From Flavobacterium sp. CECT 9288 (GTDB lineage Bacteria > Bacteroidota > Bacteroidia > Flavobacteriales > Flavobacteriaceae), in NCBI RefSeq assembly GCF_918731615.1, contig NZ_OU957226.1, positions 2,977,501 through 3,041,500 of the forward strand: a stretch of DNA of 64,000 nt, in the 5' to 3' direction. Shown piece by piece: positions 8,738 to 18,184 of this stretch (its first letter is position 1; the number at the start of each line of letters is the position of its first letter). Under the pieces are notes generated by a model that had not been told where the DNA came from, did not search any database, and worked only from the letters and a program-made list of their open reading frames with translations. The position numbers were made by a program, and so were the translations under genes.

Positions 8738-9973
8738 TTATGCCACATTAGGGGCTTTTTTTAGTTCAATTACTGTTATTTCTGGCATGATTCCTACTCT
8801 ACCAGGATAGGCATGAAAACCAAAACCTCTGTTTACATAAATATAGCGTCCCACGTTTTCATACAAACCAGCCCATTGTTCGTACACATATTGCACTAAA
8901 CTCCATTTGAAATAGCCTGGAATTTCAATACCAAATTGCATGCCATGAGTATGACCAGAAAGCGTAAGTTGAAAATGTCTTTTATCGTGCTGAACTACCT
9001 TATTCCAATGTGAAGGATCATGGCTCATTAATATTTTAAAATCTTGTTTTTCTAACAAGCCTGATGCCTTATCTAAATCGCCTGCTTGTTTAAAATTGTG
9101 TCCCCAGTTTTCTACCCCTACAAGAGCTATTTGATCATTGCCTTTCTTTATAAAAGTATGCTCATTAAGCAATAAGTTAAAGTCTATTTGTCCGTAAAGC
9201 TTTTTTATATTCTCAAAGTTCTCCTCTTTTTCTTGCTCGGTTTTCCAAGTTACATATTCCCCATAATCATGATTCCCTAATACAGCGTATTTTCCGTACT
9301 CGTGTTTATTGATATTGTTAAACGTTTCTATCCAAGGATGCATTTCTTTGGCATGCGTATTTACAATATCACCCGTAAACAATATTAAATCAGAACCTTG
9401 CTCATTGATCAAATCAATTGCGTGTTGTATTTTATCTGGATTGTCAAAACTACCACTATGAACATCTGATATTTGTGTAATTGTAAATCCATCAAAAGCA
9501 TCTGGTAAATCCGGAAAAAAAATACGCTGCTTGATTACTTTATAATTGTACTTACCAACTGTAACACCATATATAAGTGATAGAAAAGGCACTGCAGCAA
9601 GACCCAATCCTATTTGACTTATAAATTTTCTGCGTGAGTTAAAAAAATCTTTGCTTTCATCATAATTAGAAAAATAATTTAAAGTCCCTACACACAAACG
9701 ATACAAATCTTCGCCTAAAAGTAGTATTGTGAAAACAAACTTAGGAAGGTAAACTAATAGCAACAAGGCCATAGTAAACATTGTTTTTTGTGTTTGACCT
9801 ACACTCCTATCAAACTGCATTAAGGAGTAAACAATATAAACTGATAAAGCAACACTTGCAATTTGAATACTATATAAAAAAGACTTATTTTTAATAATGG
9901 TTTTAAAAACTTGGAACGTGTAGATTTCTAAAACCAAAAGAAACAAACACAATATAACTACACGAAAGATCAT
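8738..9973 (-). CDS. Membrane-anchored metallophosphoesterase (calcineurin-like, YkuE-type)
   Basis: I start at the ATG at 9973 (MIFRVVILCLFLLVLEIY, 411 residues); in-frame TTG and GTG codons just upstream are less likely. Three hydrophobic segments occupy about residues 1-100, then the motif SRRKFISQIGLGLAAVPFLSL (about 115-135) resembles a twin-arginine segment followed by another hydrophobic stretch. The catalytic domain follows with SDVHSG, TGDIVN, GNHDYGEY, MSHDP and SGHTHG, the five dimetal-site motifs. YkuE-like enzymes act on membrane or envelope phosphoesters (the E. coli relatives LpxH/LpxG act on UDP-diacylglucosamine); the substrate here is unknown. The catalytic domain is probably outside the inner membrane. 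Confidence 0.9.
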   Translation of the reverse strand: MIFRVVILCLFLLVLEIYTFQVFKTIIKNKSFLYSIQIASVALSVYIVYSLMQFDRSVGQTQKTMFTMALLLLVYLPKFVFTILLLGEDLYRLCVGTLNYFSNYDESKDFFNSRRKFISQIGLGLAAVPFLSLIYGVTVGKYNYKVIKQRIFFPDLPDAFDGFTITQISDVHSGSFDNPDKIQHAIDLINEQGSDLILFTGDIVNTHAKEMHPWIETFNNINKHEYGKYAVLGNHDYGEYVTWKTEQEKEENFENIKKLYGQIDFNLLLNEHTFIKKGNDQIALVGVENWGHNFKQAGDLDKASGLLEKQDFKILMSHDPSHWNKVVQHDKRHFQLTLSGHTHGMQFGIEIPGYFKWSLVQYVYEQWAGLYENVGRYIYVNRGFGFHAYPGRVGIMPEITVIELKKAPNVA

Positions 9974-10085
9974 CACCAATAATTTTTAAGCAAAATAACA
10001 AATTATGGAATCATAATAAATTTTTATTAATCAAAATTTAACTAAAATATAGTAGTTGGATCTTAAAAAGTCATTTTAAAAAATT

Positions 10086-10115
10086 AAAAGCTGAAATATT
10101 TCTATTTCAGCTTTT
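10086..10115 (-). terminator. Terminator after the exported 500-residue protein gene
   Basis: A 10-12 bp stem AAAGCTGAAA / TTTCAGCTTT with T-rich sequence on both sides, placed 38 bp past the stop at 10153. It could also work on the plus strand. Confidence 0.6.
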
Positions 10116-10152
10116 TAAAATTATATCAATTAAACAAGTAATAAAACTAGAT

Positions 10153-11655
10153 TTACTTTAAAGTCATGTTGAATGAAAAAGTATCGACATTGATCTTTGT
10201 ACCGGTATTGATTCTCTTTAACCATAATTCTACAGACTCATTTTGATTTAATGTTACAGAACCTGTAACTGGAAAAGCTTGTGTAAAGCCACTATTTGTA
10301 TCAATATACGTTTCAGTTGATGGAAGCGGTGTAATTGTACTTCCATTTGAGCCAACTTTTACAAAATAAAACACAAACACGGCGTTAGTTCCTACTGTTG
10401 ATTCTATAAAGGCAACTGATGAGTTAATTTGAAAAGAACGTGTTTTTTTTCCTCTGTAAGTAAGTCTCCCCGTAGTACTTGAACTAACTCTTAAAAGTTC
10501 ATCGGTTGTTGTTACGTTTGTATTTACCTTATAACCTACATTTTGAGTTGTGGCTGTAGTTCTTGTAGAAGTTGTGTTACTAGGATCGTATAAGTTTCCT
10601 GTGGCCGATGCATCTACTTCCGTAGGAATACCAGAGCATCGAACATTCCAATTATTATCAAAATTATAGCCTGTATAAGAACCCGCTGTGTAACCGTTGA
10701 CATATTTTCCCGTAGAAAGTGTACCTGTAAAAACTACTAATTCCATGACAGCATCACCAGTTATAGTTGGGTTTGCACTTACATCTACCCCAACCGCAGC
10801 ACCATTTACTTCACAAAAACCACCTTGTTTTTGGATCAAAGAAAATGTACCGGTAAACCTTTCAAAAGTACCTGCGTTGTTCCCAAACCATGCCGTGTTA
10901 CTTAACAGCACTCGAGTATTATTGGTGTAGGTAATCCCTGTTACATTTGCTGCATAATTAATAACTGAAAAAAACACTAAGCCAAAACCACTAATTGTCC
11001 CCACATTTGCCGAGTTCGCAACAATAGCATCTCTAAAAATAATACTTTGGGTATTGCCACTTGCCACCAAATTAAAAACAGAACTTCCTCCTGAAATAGT
11101 AAGTGTTTTAATAGTGCCTCCCATTGCTCCTTCAAATAGGAATCCACTGGATTTAAATAATACATCTTCATTTGCATCTAACCCTACTATGTAAGCATTA
11201 TTCAAATCAATTGGAAAATTCACATTGATAACCCCATTTATTTCATAATACGTACCACTATCTAAAACATACTTTGTACCACCACCTGCGGCTAGTTCTG
11301 TTGCTAAAACAGTAGCTAATACATCAGTAGACCTGATACGTTTAAACTTCAACCTTCCGTTAGCATCACTATTAATTAGATTCCAAGAAGTTATCCCTTG
11401 ATTATAATGGTATAATGATTTAAGATTTGTATCATAAACAATTAATCCATCGGCTGGAGATGCAATTGCTAAACGTTGTGCGGTGGTCATCCTTGGCGTA
11501 AGCATACCTTGAGTAGTTGATGAAACGTCAAGAACCGAACTTGAATGAGGTGTTGTTGTCCCTATACCTACTTGTGCAAAAGTATTTGCAGATATTATTA
11601 AGAAAAAGAATAAAACAACTTGTGACACTCTTTTTGGAAAATAATTTTTTCTCAT
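10153..11655 (-). CDS. Exported protein of unknown function, flavobacterial 'VGIGTTTP' type
   Basis: The 500-residue product has a clear signal peptide (residues 1-27, VVLFFFLIISANTFA), directly followed by QVGIGTTTPHSSSVLDVSSTTQGMLTPRMTTAQR. This opening is very common in secreted Bacteroidota proteins that resemble tail-fibre or adhesin stalks. The middle (about 115-300) is rich in Gly, Asn, Thr and short hydrophobic strands and could form a right-handed beta-helix. The C-terminal 130 residues look like a beta-sandwich. I see neither a canonical type 9 secretion C-terminal domain nor an enzyme motif. It stands alone, flanked by about 180 and 290 bp of AT-rich DNA. Function unknown; a surface structural role is a guess. 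Confidence 0.75.
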   Translation of the reverse strand: MRKNYFPKRVSQVVLFFFLIISANTFAQVGIGTTTPHSSSVLDVSSTTQGMLTPRMTTAQRLAIASPADGLIVYDTNLKSLYHYNQGITSWNLINSDANGRLKFKRIRSTDVLATVLATELAAGGGTKYVLDSGTYYEINGVINVNFPIDLNNAYIVGLDANEDVLFKSSGFLFEGAMGGTIKTLTISGGSSVFNLVASGNTQSIIFRDAIVANSANVGTISGFGLVFFSVINYAANVTGITYTNNTRVLLSNTAWFGNNAGTFERFTGTFSLIQKQGGFCEVNGAAVGVDVSANPTITGDAVMELVVFTGTLSTGKYVNGYTAGSYTGYNFDNNWNVRCSGIPTEVDASATGNLYDPSNTTSTRTTATTQNVGYKVNTNVTTTDELLRVSSSTTGRLTYRGKKTRSFQINSSVAFIESTVGTNAVFVFYFVKVGSNGSTITPLPSTETYIDTNSGFTQAFPVTGSVTLNQNESVELWLKRINTGTKINVDTFSFNMTLK

Positions 11656-11914
11656 GACAAAATGTATTAAAATATTAAAAACTACAACTCCTTTTGATTT
11701 TAAACCTGCTGTAAATATAAAACAAATTATCGTTTAAATACATATTTAATCGATGAAATACATAATTTTATTAATAAATAGTATTTTTTCTTACTTTATA
11801 TGGTTCGTAATTTAATCTTAAAAGATATTTAACTTTAAAAATTATCACTTCAATATCATAAAATACAAATCCATAAAAATTAAAAAGCTAAGGTTCATAC
11901 TCATTCAAGTTTTG

Positions 11915-11922
11915 TACTTTTG
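11915..11922 (+). promoter_or_regulatory. Promoter -7 box for polA
   Basis: TACTTTTG, an exact TAnnTTTG match, 20 bp upstream of the polA ATG, implying a very short leader. The -33 region is weak. Confidence 0.6.
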
Positions 11923-11942
11923 AACTTTTCAAAAAATATATT

Positions 11943-14783
11943 ATGTCTCAACAAAAACGTCTTTTCTTACTTGATGCCTATGCATTAATATTTCGTGGCT
12001 ATTATGCTTTTATCAAAAACCCACGTATTAACTCAAAAGGTATGGACACATCAGCCATTATGGGTTTTATGAATTCATTGATGGATGTTATAAAACGTGA
12101 AAAACCAGATCACCTTGCTGTAGCATTTGATAAAGGCGGAAGCGATTTAAGAAATGACCTCTTTCCTGAGTATAAAGCAAATAGAGACGCTACACCAGAA
12201 GCGATAAAAATTGCGGTTCCTTACATTCAAGAATTACTCAAGGCCATGCACATTCCTATTATTGAAGTAAGCGGTTATGAAGCCGATGATTTAATAGGAA
12301 CCATTGCAAAACAAGCTGAAAAAGAGAATTACCAGGTTTTTATGGTTACTCCTGATAAGGATTTTGCACAACTAGTATCTGAAAATATTTTTATGTACAA
12401 ACCAGCCCGAATGGGTAATGGTATTGAAATTTGGGGAGTCCCAGAAGTCTTGGCTAAGTTTGAAATTGAAAGACCTGAACAAGTTATTGATTTTCTAGGC
12501 ATGATGGGCGATACGGCAGATAACATTCCTGGTTTACCAGGCGTAGGAGAAGTGACCGCAAAGAAATTGTTAAAAGAATTTGGCAGTATGGAAAACCTTT
12601 TAGCAAATACAGATAAGCTGAAAGGAAAAATGAAAGAGAACATTGAAGCCAATAAAGAAAAAGGATTGTTATCTAAAACATTAGCAACTATATTACTGGA
12701 TTGCCCTGTTGTCTTTAATGAAAATGACTATGAGCTTTCTAAACCTGATGTAGAAAAAACCGATGCCTTATTCAATGAACTAGAGTTTAGAAGAATGGCT
12801 GAGCAATTTGACGCTATTTTTAAAAATCCATCTCCGCTTGCACAAAATAACGGATCCGAAACAGATGCCAAACTGTATAAGAAGTCTACAAAAAATGAAG
12901 ATCAATTTGATCTTTTTGGATCGAATGATCAAGACGCTACATCAGATGAGAATCGAAATCAATTTTACAGTACGCTAACAAACACTGAACATTCCTATCA
13001 AATTATTCAAGGTGATTTAGGTCTAAAATTGCTTTTAAACAACTTAAACAAACAAACCTCTGTATGTTTTGATACCGAAACTACTGGGCTTGATGCACTA
13101 CATGCAGAACTAGTGGGAATTTCTTTTTCTTATGAAAAAGGGAAAGGATTTTATGTTCCGTTTCCAGAAAATCAAGAAGAAGCACAAGCTTTGATAGATA
13201 AATTCATTCCATTTTTTGAAAATGAAGGCATTGAAAAAATTGGTCAAAATCTAAAATACGACTTGAAAATTCTATCCAACTATAAGGTAGAAGTAAAAGG
13301 AAAGTTATTTGACACCATGATTGCACATTATCTAATTAATCCAGATATGCGTCATAATATGGATATCTTATCCGAGACTTATTTAAAATATTCGCCACAA
13401 TCTATCGAGGCTCTTATTGGAAAAAAAGGGAAGAATCAAAAATCAATGCGTGACGTAGCTCTCGAAGAAATAAAAGAATACGCCGTTGAAGATACTGATG
13501 TCACTTGGCAACTTAAAAATATTTTTACCCAAGAACTAGAACAAACCGAAACCAAAAAACTTTTTGAAGAAATAGAAATCCCATTGGTAAAAGTACTTGC
13601 CGATATGGAAAAAGAAGGTATTCGGGTTGATGTAGATTTCCTTAAGTCGCTTTCTAAAACACTTGATGAGGATATCAAAATTTTAGAAGCAAGCATTTAT
13701 GAAACTGCAGGTGAAAAATTCAATTTGGCATCACCTAAACAATTAGGAGATATTTTATTTGACAAATTAAAAATTGGCGGAGTTAAACAAAAGAAAACCA
13801 AAACAGGGCAATATGCTACCGGCGAGGAAATACTCAGCTATCTTGCCCCAGAAAATCAAATAGTAAAGGACATTCTAGAGTGGAGACAGTTAGTGAAATT
13901 GCAAAACACCTATGTAGATGCCTTACCAAACCAAGTTGACGCCGTTACTAAACGCATCCATACAGACTATATGCAAACCGTAGCAGCTACCGGAAGGTTA
14001 AGCTCTAATAATCCTAATTTACAAAACATCCCAATACGCACGGAACGTGGTCGCCAAATTAGGAAAGCATTTGTTGCAAGAGATGAAAATCACACCCTAG
14101 TATCTGCCGATTATTCACAAATTGAATTGCGCGTCATTGCAGCTTTGTGTGGAGAAGAAAATATGATAAAAGCGTTTCAAAACAACGAAGACATTCATAA
14201 ATCTACGGCATCAAAAGTATTTAACGTTCCGCTTGAAGAGGTAACAAGAGAACAAAGAAGTCATGCTAAAACCGTAAATTTTGGGATTGTTTACGGCGTA
14301 TCAGCATTTGGACTAAGCAATCAAACTAGTTTGACCCGTAAAGAAAGTGCCGAATTGATTGAGGCGTATTACCAAACGTATCCAAAATTAAAATCGTATA
14401 TACAGGATCAAGTAGACTTTGCACGTGACCACGGTTATGTACAAACCATTTTAGGCCGTCGTAGGTATTTAAAAGATATCAACTCTCAAAACGCCATCGT
14501 GCGTGGTGGCGCAGAACGAAATGCCGTAAACGCTCCTATTCAAGGAAGTGCTGCCGATATTATCAAAATTGCAATGATCAATATTCATAAAAGGTTAAAA
14601 AGTGAAAATTGGAAAAGCAAAATGTTATTGCAAGTTCATGATGAACTTGTGTTTGATGTGCATAATGAAGAGCTGGAAAAAATACAACCCATGATTAAAC
14701 ATGAAATGGAAAACGCCTTCCAACTTGTTGTGCCACTGGAAGTAGAAATTGGCACCGGTAAAGACTGGCTAGAAGCTCATTAA
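11943..14783 (+). CDS. polA: DNA polymerase I
   Basis: The protein has 946 residues and three domains. The 5'-nuclease spans about 1-290 (LLDAYALIFRGYYAF, YEADDLIGT, TADNIPGLPGVGEVTAKKLL). The 3'-5' exonuclease spans about 345-530, with the intact Exo I motif FDTETTGLD near residue 375 and LKYDLKIL further on, so proofreading is probably active. The family A polymerase spans about 560-946 with motif A DYSQIELRVIAA (about 721), O-helix RSHAKTVNFGIVYG (about 775) and motif C QVHDELVFDV (about 896). It acts in Okazaki fragment processing and repair. It is monocistronic with its own promoter, ending at a terminator shared with the convergent lacI-type gene. Confidence 0.98.
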   Translation: MSQQKRLFLLDAYALIFRGYYAFIKNPRINSKGMDTSAIMGFMNSLMDVIKREKPDHLAVAFDKGGSDLRNDLFPEYKANRDATPEAIKIAVPYIQELLKAMHIPIIEVSGYEADDLIGTIAKQAEKENYQVFMVTPDKDFAQLVSENIFMYKPARMGNGIEIWGVPEVLAKFEIERPEQVIDFLGMMGDTADNIPGLPGVGEVTAKKLLKEFGSMENLLANTDKLKGKMKENIEANKEKGLLSKTLATILLDCPVVFNENDYELSKPDVEKTDALFNELEFRRMAEQFDAIFKNPSPLAQNNGSETDAKLYKKSTKNEDQFDLFGSNDQDATSDENRNQFYSTLTNTEHSYQIIQGDLGLKLLLNNLNKQTSVCFDTETTGLDALHAELVGISFSYEKGKGFYVPFPENQEEAQALIDKFIPFFENEGIEKIGQNLKYDLKILSNYKVEVKGKLFDTMIAHYLINPDMRHNMDILSETYLKYSPQSIEALIGKKGKNQKSMRDVALEEIKEYAVEDTDVTWQLKNIFTQELEQTETKKLFEEIEIPLVKVLADMEKEGIRVDVDFLKSLSKTLDEDIKILEASIYETAGEKFNLASPKQLGDILFDKLKIGGVKQKKTKTGQYATGEEILSYLAPENQIVKDILEWRQLVKLQNTYVDALPNQVDAVTKRIHTDYMQTVAATGRLSSNNPNLQNIPIRTERGRQIRKAFVARDENHTLVSADYSQIELRVIAALCGEENMIKAFQNNEDIHKSTASKVFNVPLEEVTREQRSHAKTVNFGIVYGVSAFGLSNQTSLTRKESAELIEAYYQTYPKLKSYIQDQVDFARDHGYVQTILGRRRYLKDINSQNAIVRGGAERNAVNAPIQGSAADIIKIAMINIHKRLKSENWKSKMLLQVHDELVFDVHNEELEKIQPMIKHEMENAFQLVVPLEVEIGTGKDWLEAH

Positions 14784-14800
14784 TAAAATATACTGCACAT

Positions 14801-14834
14801 AAAAAATCTCTAATTAAGCAATTAGAGATTTTTT
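14801..14834. terminator. Bidirectional terminator between polA and the LacI-type gene
   Basis: AAAAATCTCTAAT pairs with ATTAGAGATTTTT across a short loop; A/T runs flank both sides, serving the convergent polA and regulator genes. Confidence 0.85.
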
Positions 14835-14858
14835 ATTTAAAGTTTAAAATAGATCAAA

Positions 14859-15881
14859 CTACACCACACGTGTCGACTCTCTTTCTTTTAATTTCGTTTT
14901 AATAACTTTTGTTTCATAAGGAAGGTGCTCCTCCTCTGATTCCAACCTCTTAATAAGCAACTTGGCCGCTACTTCACCTATTTCTATACCATGTTGACTA
15001 ACTGTTGTCAAACTAGGTGACAATCTTCTTGACGCTAAAATTCCATCAGCAAAACCAATGATAGAAATGTCTTCGGGTACTTTGAATCCTTTTTTTAATG
15101 CAACTCTTAATGCTGCAACTGAATCATTCTCATCCAATGCAAAAATTCCATCTATTGGGTTTTCAAATATAGAATCCATTTTATTTTTAAGATCAAGTTC
15201 TGAGTCAGTTCTAATCATAATATCAGGATTAACAGCTATACCATTATTAGATAATGCTTTTAAATAGCCATCAGTTCTTAATTTACCCACACTCAAATTA
15301 TCAATAGAAGAAAGTAAGGCAATATTTTTACAACCCAAGTTCAAAAGTTGCTGGGTCGCATGAAGTGCCGAATCAAAATCATCTACAATTACCTTATCAC
15401 AGTCTACCCCATCTGCAATACGATCAAACATTACAATAGGAGTTCCATCATTAATAATAGTTGTGAAATGCTGATAATCTTGAGCTTTCTGAGCTTCCTC
15501 AGATACAGACACTATAAAACCATCAATAGTACCATTACTTAACATCTCTAAGGTATGTGCTTCTTTATCCAGAGACTCATTAGAAATACACATAATCACA
15601 TTATACCCTTTTTCATCAGCAATCTTCTCAATGCCACTAAATACTTTGGCAAAAAAAGAATTAAGAATGTTAGGTATGATAACGCCTATAGTCTTTGTCT
15701 TTCTATTTTTAAGATTCAACCCAATAATATTTGGCTTGTAGTTTTTAAGCTTCGCATATTCCTTTATTTTAACCTTCGTTAGCTCACTAATTTCTGGACT
15801 ATCGTTTAATGCCTTAGACACGGTAGAAACAGAAACGTTGAGTTCCTTCGCGATTTGCTTTAAAGTTGCTTTGGCTTTCAT
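14859..15881 (-). CDS. LacI/GalR family transcriptional regulator
   Basis: The 340-residue protein starts with a LacI helix-turn-helix (KATLKQIAKELNVSVSTVSKALNDSPEIS, residues 4-32) and a hinge region. A periplasmic-binding-protein-like effector domain follows (TIGVIIPNILNSFFAKVFSGIEK at about 65, then GIFALDENDSVAALRVALKKGFKVPEDISIIGFADG at about 245-285). Such proteins usually bind a sugar or nucleoside and regulate uptake and catabolic genes. No sugar-utilisation gene lies near it in this window, so it probably acts elsewhere in the genome; the ligand is unknown. The next 319 bp, up to rplM, hold no gene: only AT-rich DNA and the rplM promoter. Confidence 0.93.
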   Translation of the reverse strand: MKAKATLKQIAKELNVSVSTVSKALNDSPEISELTKVKIKEYAKLKNYKPNIIGLNLKNRKTKTIGVIIPNILNSFFAKVFSGIEKIADEKGYNVIMCISNESLDKEAHTLEMLSNGTIDGFIVSVSEEAQKAQDYQHFTTIINDGTPIVMFDRIADGVDCDKVIVDDFDSALHATQQLLNLGCKNIALLSSIDNLSVGKLRTDGYLKALSNNGIAVNPDIMIRTDSELDLKNKMDSIFENPIDGIFALDENDSVAALRVALKKGFKVPEDISIIGFADGILASRRLSPSLTTVSQHGIEIGEVAAKLLIKRLESEEEHLPYETKVIKTKLKERESTRVV

Positions 15882-16126
15882 ATTAAGAATTCAGTATAAA
15901 GTTAAAGTACAAGATAGTATAATTTCTAAAAAATTCAATCTATTGACAAAAATAACGCATTAAGTTCAAAAAAGTAATTGTAACAACAAAAAAAATACAC
16001 CAATACAGATCATTAAATAGAGGAATAAAATCAATTTAGAAAAGATGATTTAGAAAACGCAAAAAAAATAATAATATACATTTGATAATCAGTACAAAGC
16101 ACATAACAAAATAATCTTTTAAGGTA

Positions 16127-16157
16127 TTTGTATTTAAAATAATTAATTGTACTTTTG
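16127..16157 (+). promoter_or_regulatory. Promoter for rplM-rpsI
   Basis: TTTG (16127-16130), 19-bp spacer, TACTTTTG (16150-16157): a perfect Bacteroidota promoter. A short CCCC-TTTATT-GGGG hairpin follows in the leader, about 25 nt before the ATG at 16201. This is the only feature I see in the 15882-16200 gap. Confidence 0.8.
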
Positions 16158-16200
16158 CAACCCCTTTATTGGGGATGGAATGTTTAATTAAAAAAATATT

Positions 16201-16656
16201 ATGGACGCATTAAGCTACAAGACACAGTCAGCAAGCAAAGCCACAGTTACAAAAGAGTGGATTGTTGTAGATGCAGATGGTCACAACTTAGGACGTCTTG
16301 CTTCAAAAGTCGCAATGATTTTAAGAGGTAAGTACAAGCCAAGTTACACACCACATGTGGACTGCGGAGATAACGTAATTGTTATCAACTCAGAAAAAAT
16401 TAACCTTACAGGTAACAAAATGGATGAAAAAACATACATCCGTCACACTGGTTACCCAGGAGGTCAAAGAACTTTAACTGCTAAAGTTTTGCAATCTAAA
16501 AACCCTGCATTATTAGTTGAAAAAGCTGTAAAAGGGATGTTACCTAAAAACAAATTAGGAGCAGAGCTTTTTAGAAATTTAAATGTTGTTGTAGGATCAG
16601 AGCACAAACAAGGAGCTCAAAAACCTAGAACAGTTAACCTTAACGATCTTAAGTAA
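16201..16656 (+). CDS. rplM: 50S ribosomal protein L13
   Basis: The 151 residues match bacterial L13 (uL13): WIVVDADGHNLGRLASKVAMILRGKYKPSYTPHVDCGDNVIVINSEKI, then the HTGYPGGQR loop and a C-terminal KGMLPKNKLGAELFRNLNVV. L13 is an early-assembly 50S protein. Its stop and the rpsI start share one base (TAATG), so the two are translationally coupled. A strong promoter lies 44 bp upstream. Confidence 0.98.
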   Translation: MDALSYKTQSASKATVTKEWIVVDADGHNLGRLASKVAMILRGKYKPSYTPHVDCGDNVIVINSEKINLTGNKMDEKTYIRHTGYPGGQRTLTAKVLQSKNPALLVEKAVKGMLPKNKLGAELFRNLNVVVGSEHKQGAQKPRTVNLNDLK

Positions 16657-17042
16657 TGGGAGTTATTCACAAAATCGGTAGAAGAAAAACCGCTGTTGCA
16701 CGTGTATACGTTTCAGAAGGAACAGGAGTAATCACGGTAAACAAAAAAGCATTTGAAACTTACTTCCCAACTGCAACTTTACAGTACAAAGTTTTACAAC
16801 CAATGTCTATGACAGAAAATGTAAGCAACTTTGACGTAAAAGTTAATGTTTACGGAGGTGGTTCAACAGGACAAGCAGAAGCTGTAAGAATGGCATTAGC
16901 ACGTGCAATGTGCGAAGTTGATGCTGAAAACAGAGGAATCCTTAAACCACAAGGTTTATTAACAAGAGATCCAAGAATGGTTGAACGTAAGAAATTCGGT
17001 CAGAAGAAAGCTCGTAAGAGATTCCAATTCTCTAAGCGTTAA
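16656..17042 (+). CDS. rpsI: 30S ribosomal protein S9
   Basis: The 128 residues match S9 (uS9): IGRRKTAVARVYVSEGTGVITVNKK, the GGGSTGQAEAVRMALARAM segment and the basic C-terminal tail KKARKRFQFSKR, whose last residues contact P-site tRNA. It overlaps the end of rplM by one base in the conserved rplM-rpsI pair. Confidence 0.98.
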   Translation: MGVIHKIGRRKTAVARVYVSEGTGVITVNKKAFETYFPTATLQYKVLQPMSMTENVSNFDVKVNVYGGGSTGQAEAVRMALARAMCEVDAENRGILKPQGLLTRDPRMVERKKFGQKKARKRFQFSKR

Positions 17043-17151
17043 TATTCAATCTGGTTATTTTTCAGATTATCAAGTTCAAACGCTGGTATTGTTATCAGCT
17101 TAAACTGAAATATGTTAAAATAAATTTAGCATAAAAATTTAAAAACACAGT

Positions 17152-17260
17152 TGTTGTTGCTCTCCTACCGAGGTAGGAAATAGTTTAGCATCTAAATAAG
17201 CCGAAAGTCTTAAAGGCACATGCCTAAAGTCGTATCAAAGAAGCTTATTGCTAATCAACA
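17152..17260 (+). ncRNA. Putative structured leader upstream of rpsB
   Basis: Several complementary segments nest in this gene-free stretch: TGTTG 17152-17156 / CAACA 17256-17260 (closing); TGCT 17158-17161 / AGCA 17187-17190; TCCTAC 17163-17168 / GTAGGA 17173-17178 with a CGAG loop; AATAAGC 17195-17201 / GCTTATT 17243-17249; AGGC 17214-17217 / GCCT 17222-17225. AGCA at 17187 can instead pair with TGCT at 17249-17252, an alternative fold. The rpsB ATG follows 20 nt later. This looks like an autoregulatory r-protein leader, perhaps binding S2; no named RNA family is claimed. Confidence 0.5.
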
Positions 17261-17279
17261 GAACGTAAACTAGAACAAA

Positions 17280-18059
17280 ATGGCAAACAAAATAGAAGTT
17301 AAAGACTTACTAGAAGCAGGTGTACACTTTGGACACATGACTAGAAAATGGGACCCAAACATGGCTCCTTACATCTATATGGAACGTAATGGTATTCACA
17401 TTATCAATCTATATAAAACTGCAGCAAAAATTGAAGAAGCTAACGAAGCTTTGAAAAAAATCGCTGCATCAGGTAGAAAAATATTATTTGTTGCTACCAA
17501 AAAACAAGCAAAAGACATCGTTGCTGATAAAGCAAAAGCTGCAAACATGCCTTACATCACTGAAAGATGGCCTGGTGGAATGCTAACTAACTTTGTAACT
17601 ATCCGTAAAGCTGTTAAAAAAATGGCTACTATTGATAAAATGAAGAAAGATGGTACTTTCATGACTTTATCTAAAAAAGAGCGTTTGCAAGTTGATCGTC
17701 TTCGTGCTAAATTAGAGAAAAACTTAGGTTCAATCGCTGACATGTCTAGACTACCGGCTGCATTGTTCGTAGTAGATATCAAAGCAGAACACATCGCTAT
17801 AAAAGAAGCTCAAAAATTAAACATTCCAGTTTTCGCAATGGTTGATACTAACTCTGATCCACGTGAAGTAGAGTATGTTATTCCTGCAAATGATGACGCT
17901 TCTAAATCAATTGATAAAATTTTAACTTTAGTTACTGCTGCAATTATCGAAGGTCTTTCTGATAGAGGTACTGAAAAAGAAACTGAAGCTACTGCTGAAG
18001 TTGCTGCTCCAGCTACTGAAACTGCAGAAGCTCCAGCTGCAACTGCAACTGAAGAATAA
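17280..18059 (+). CDS. rpsB: 30S ribosomal protein S2
   Basis: The 259 residues match S2 (uS2): LLEAGVHFGHMTRKWDPNMAPYIYMERNGIHIINLYKT, the ERWPGGMLTNF segment, and DTNSDPREVEYVIPANDDASKSI. The last 35 residues are an Ala/Thr/Glu low-complexity tail. It is paired with tsf as in most bacteria. It is preceded by a probable structured leader and separated from tsf by a repeat-containing spacer. Confidence 0.98.
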   Translation: MANKIEVKDLLEAGVHFGHMTRKWDPNMAPYIYMERNGIHIINLYKTAAKIEEANEALKKIAASGRKILFVATKKQAKDIVADKAKAANMPYITERWPGGMLTNFVTIRKAVKKMATIDKMKKDGTFMTLSKKERLQVDRLRAKLEKNLGSIADMSRLPAALFVVDIKAEHIAIKEAQKLNIPVFAMVDTNSDPREVEYVIPANDDASKSIDKILTLVTAAIIEGLSDRGTEKETEATAEVAAPATETAEAPAATATEE

Positions 18060-18060
18060 A

Positions 18061-18134
18061 TCAAATTTTGAATTCCAAATTTTGAATTCCAAATTCCAAA
18101 ATCAGAAAATAACTTTCTGATAACATTGGAATTT
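18061..18134. repeat. ATTCCAA-type intergenic palindrome between rpsB and tsf
   Basis: A tandem duplication of AAATTTTGAATTCC is followed by a long hairpin: AAATTCCAA 18091-18099 / TTGGAATTT 18126-18134 with inner stem ATCAGAAA 18101-18108 / TTTCTGAT 18114-18121. There is no T-run after it, so it is not an obvious terminator. A related palindrome lies at 28750-28797. Confidence 0.75.
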
Positions 18135-18184
18135 GGGATTTAAAGATTGGAATTTTTACTTTTAACATTAAAATTCAAAATATT

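Noticed and set aside
9577..9650. Twin-arginine signal peptide in the metallophosphoesterase
   Set aside because: SRRKFISQIG resembles a Tat motif but lies about 115 residues in, after membrane helices; it may simply be a positive-inside anchor, so no Tat export is claimed.
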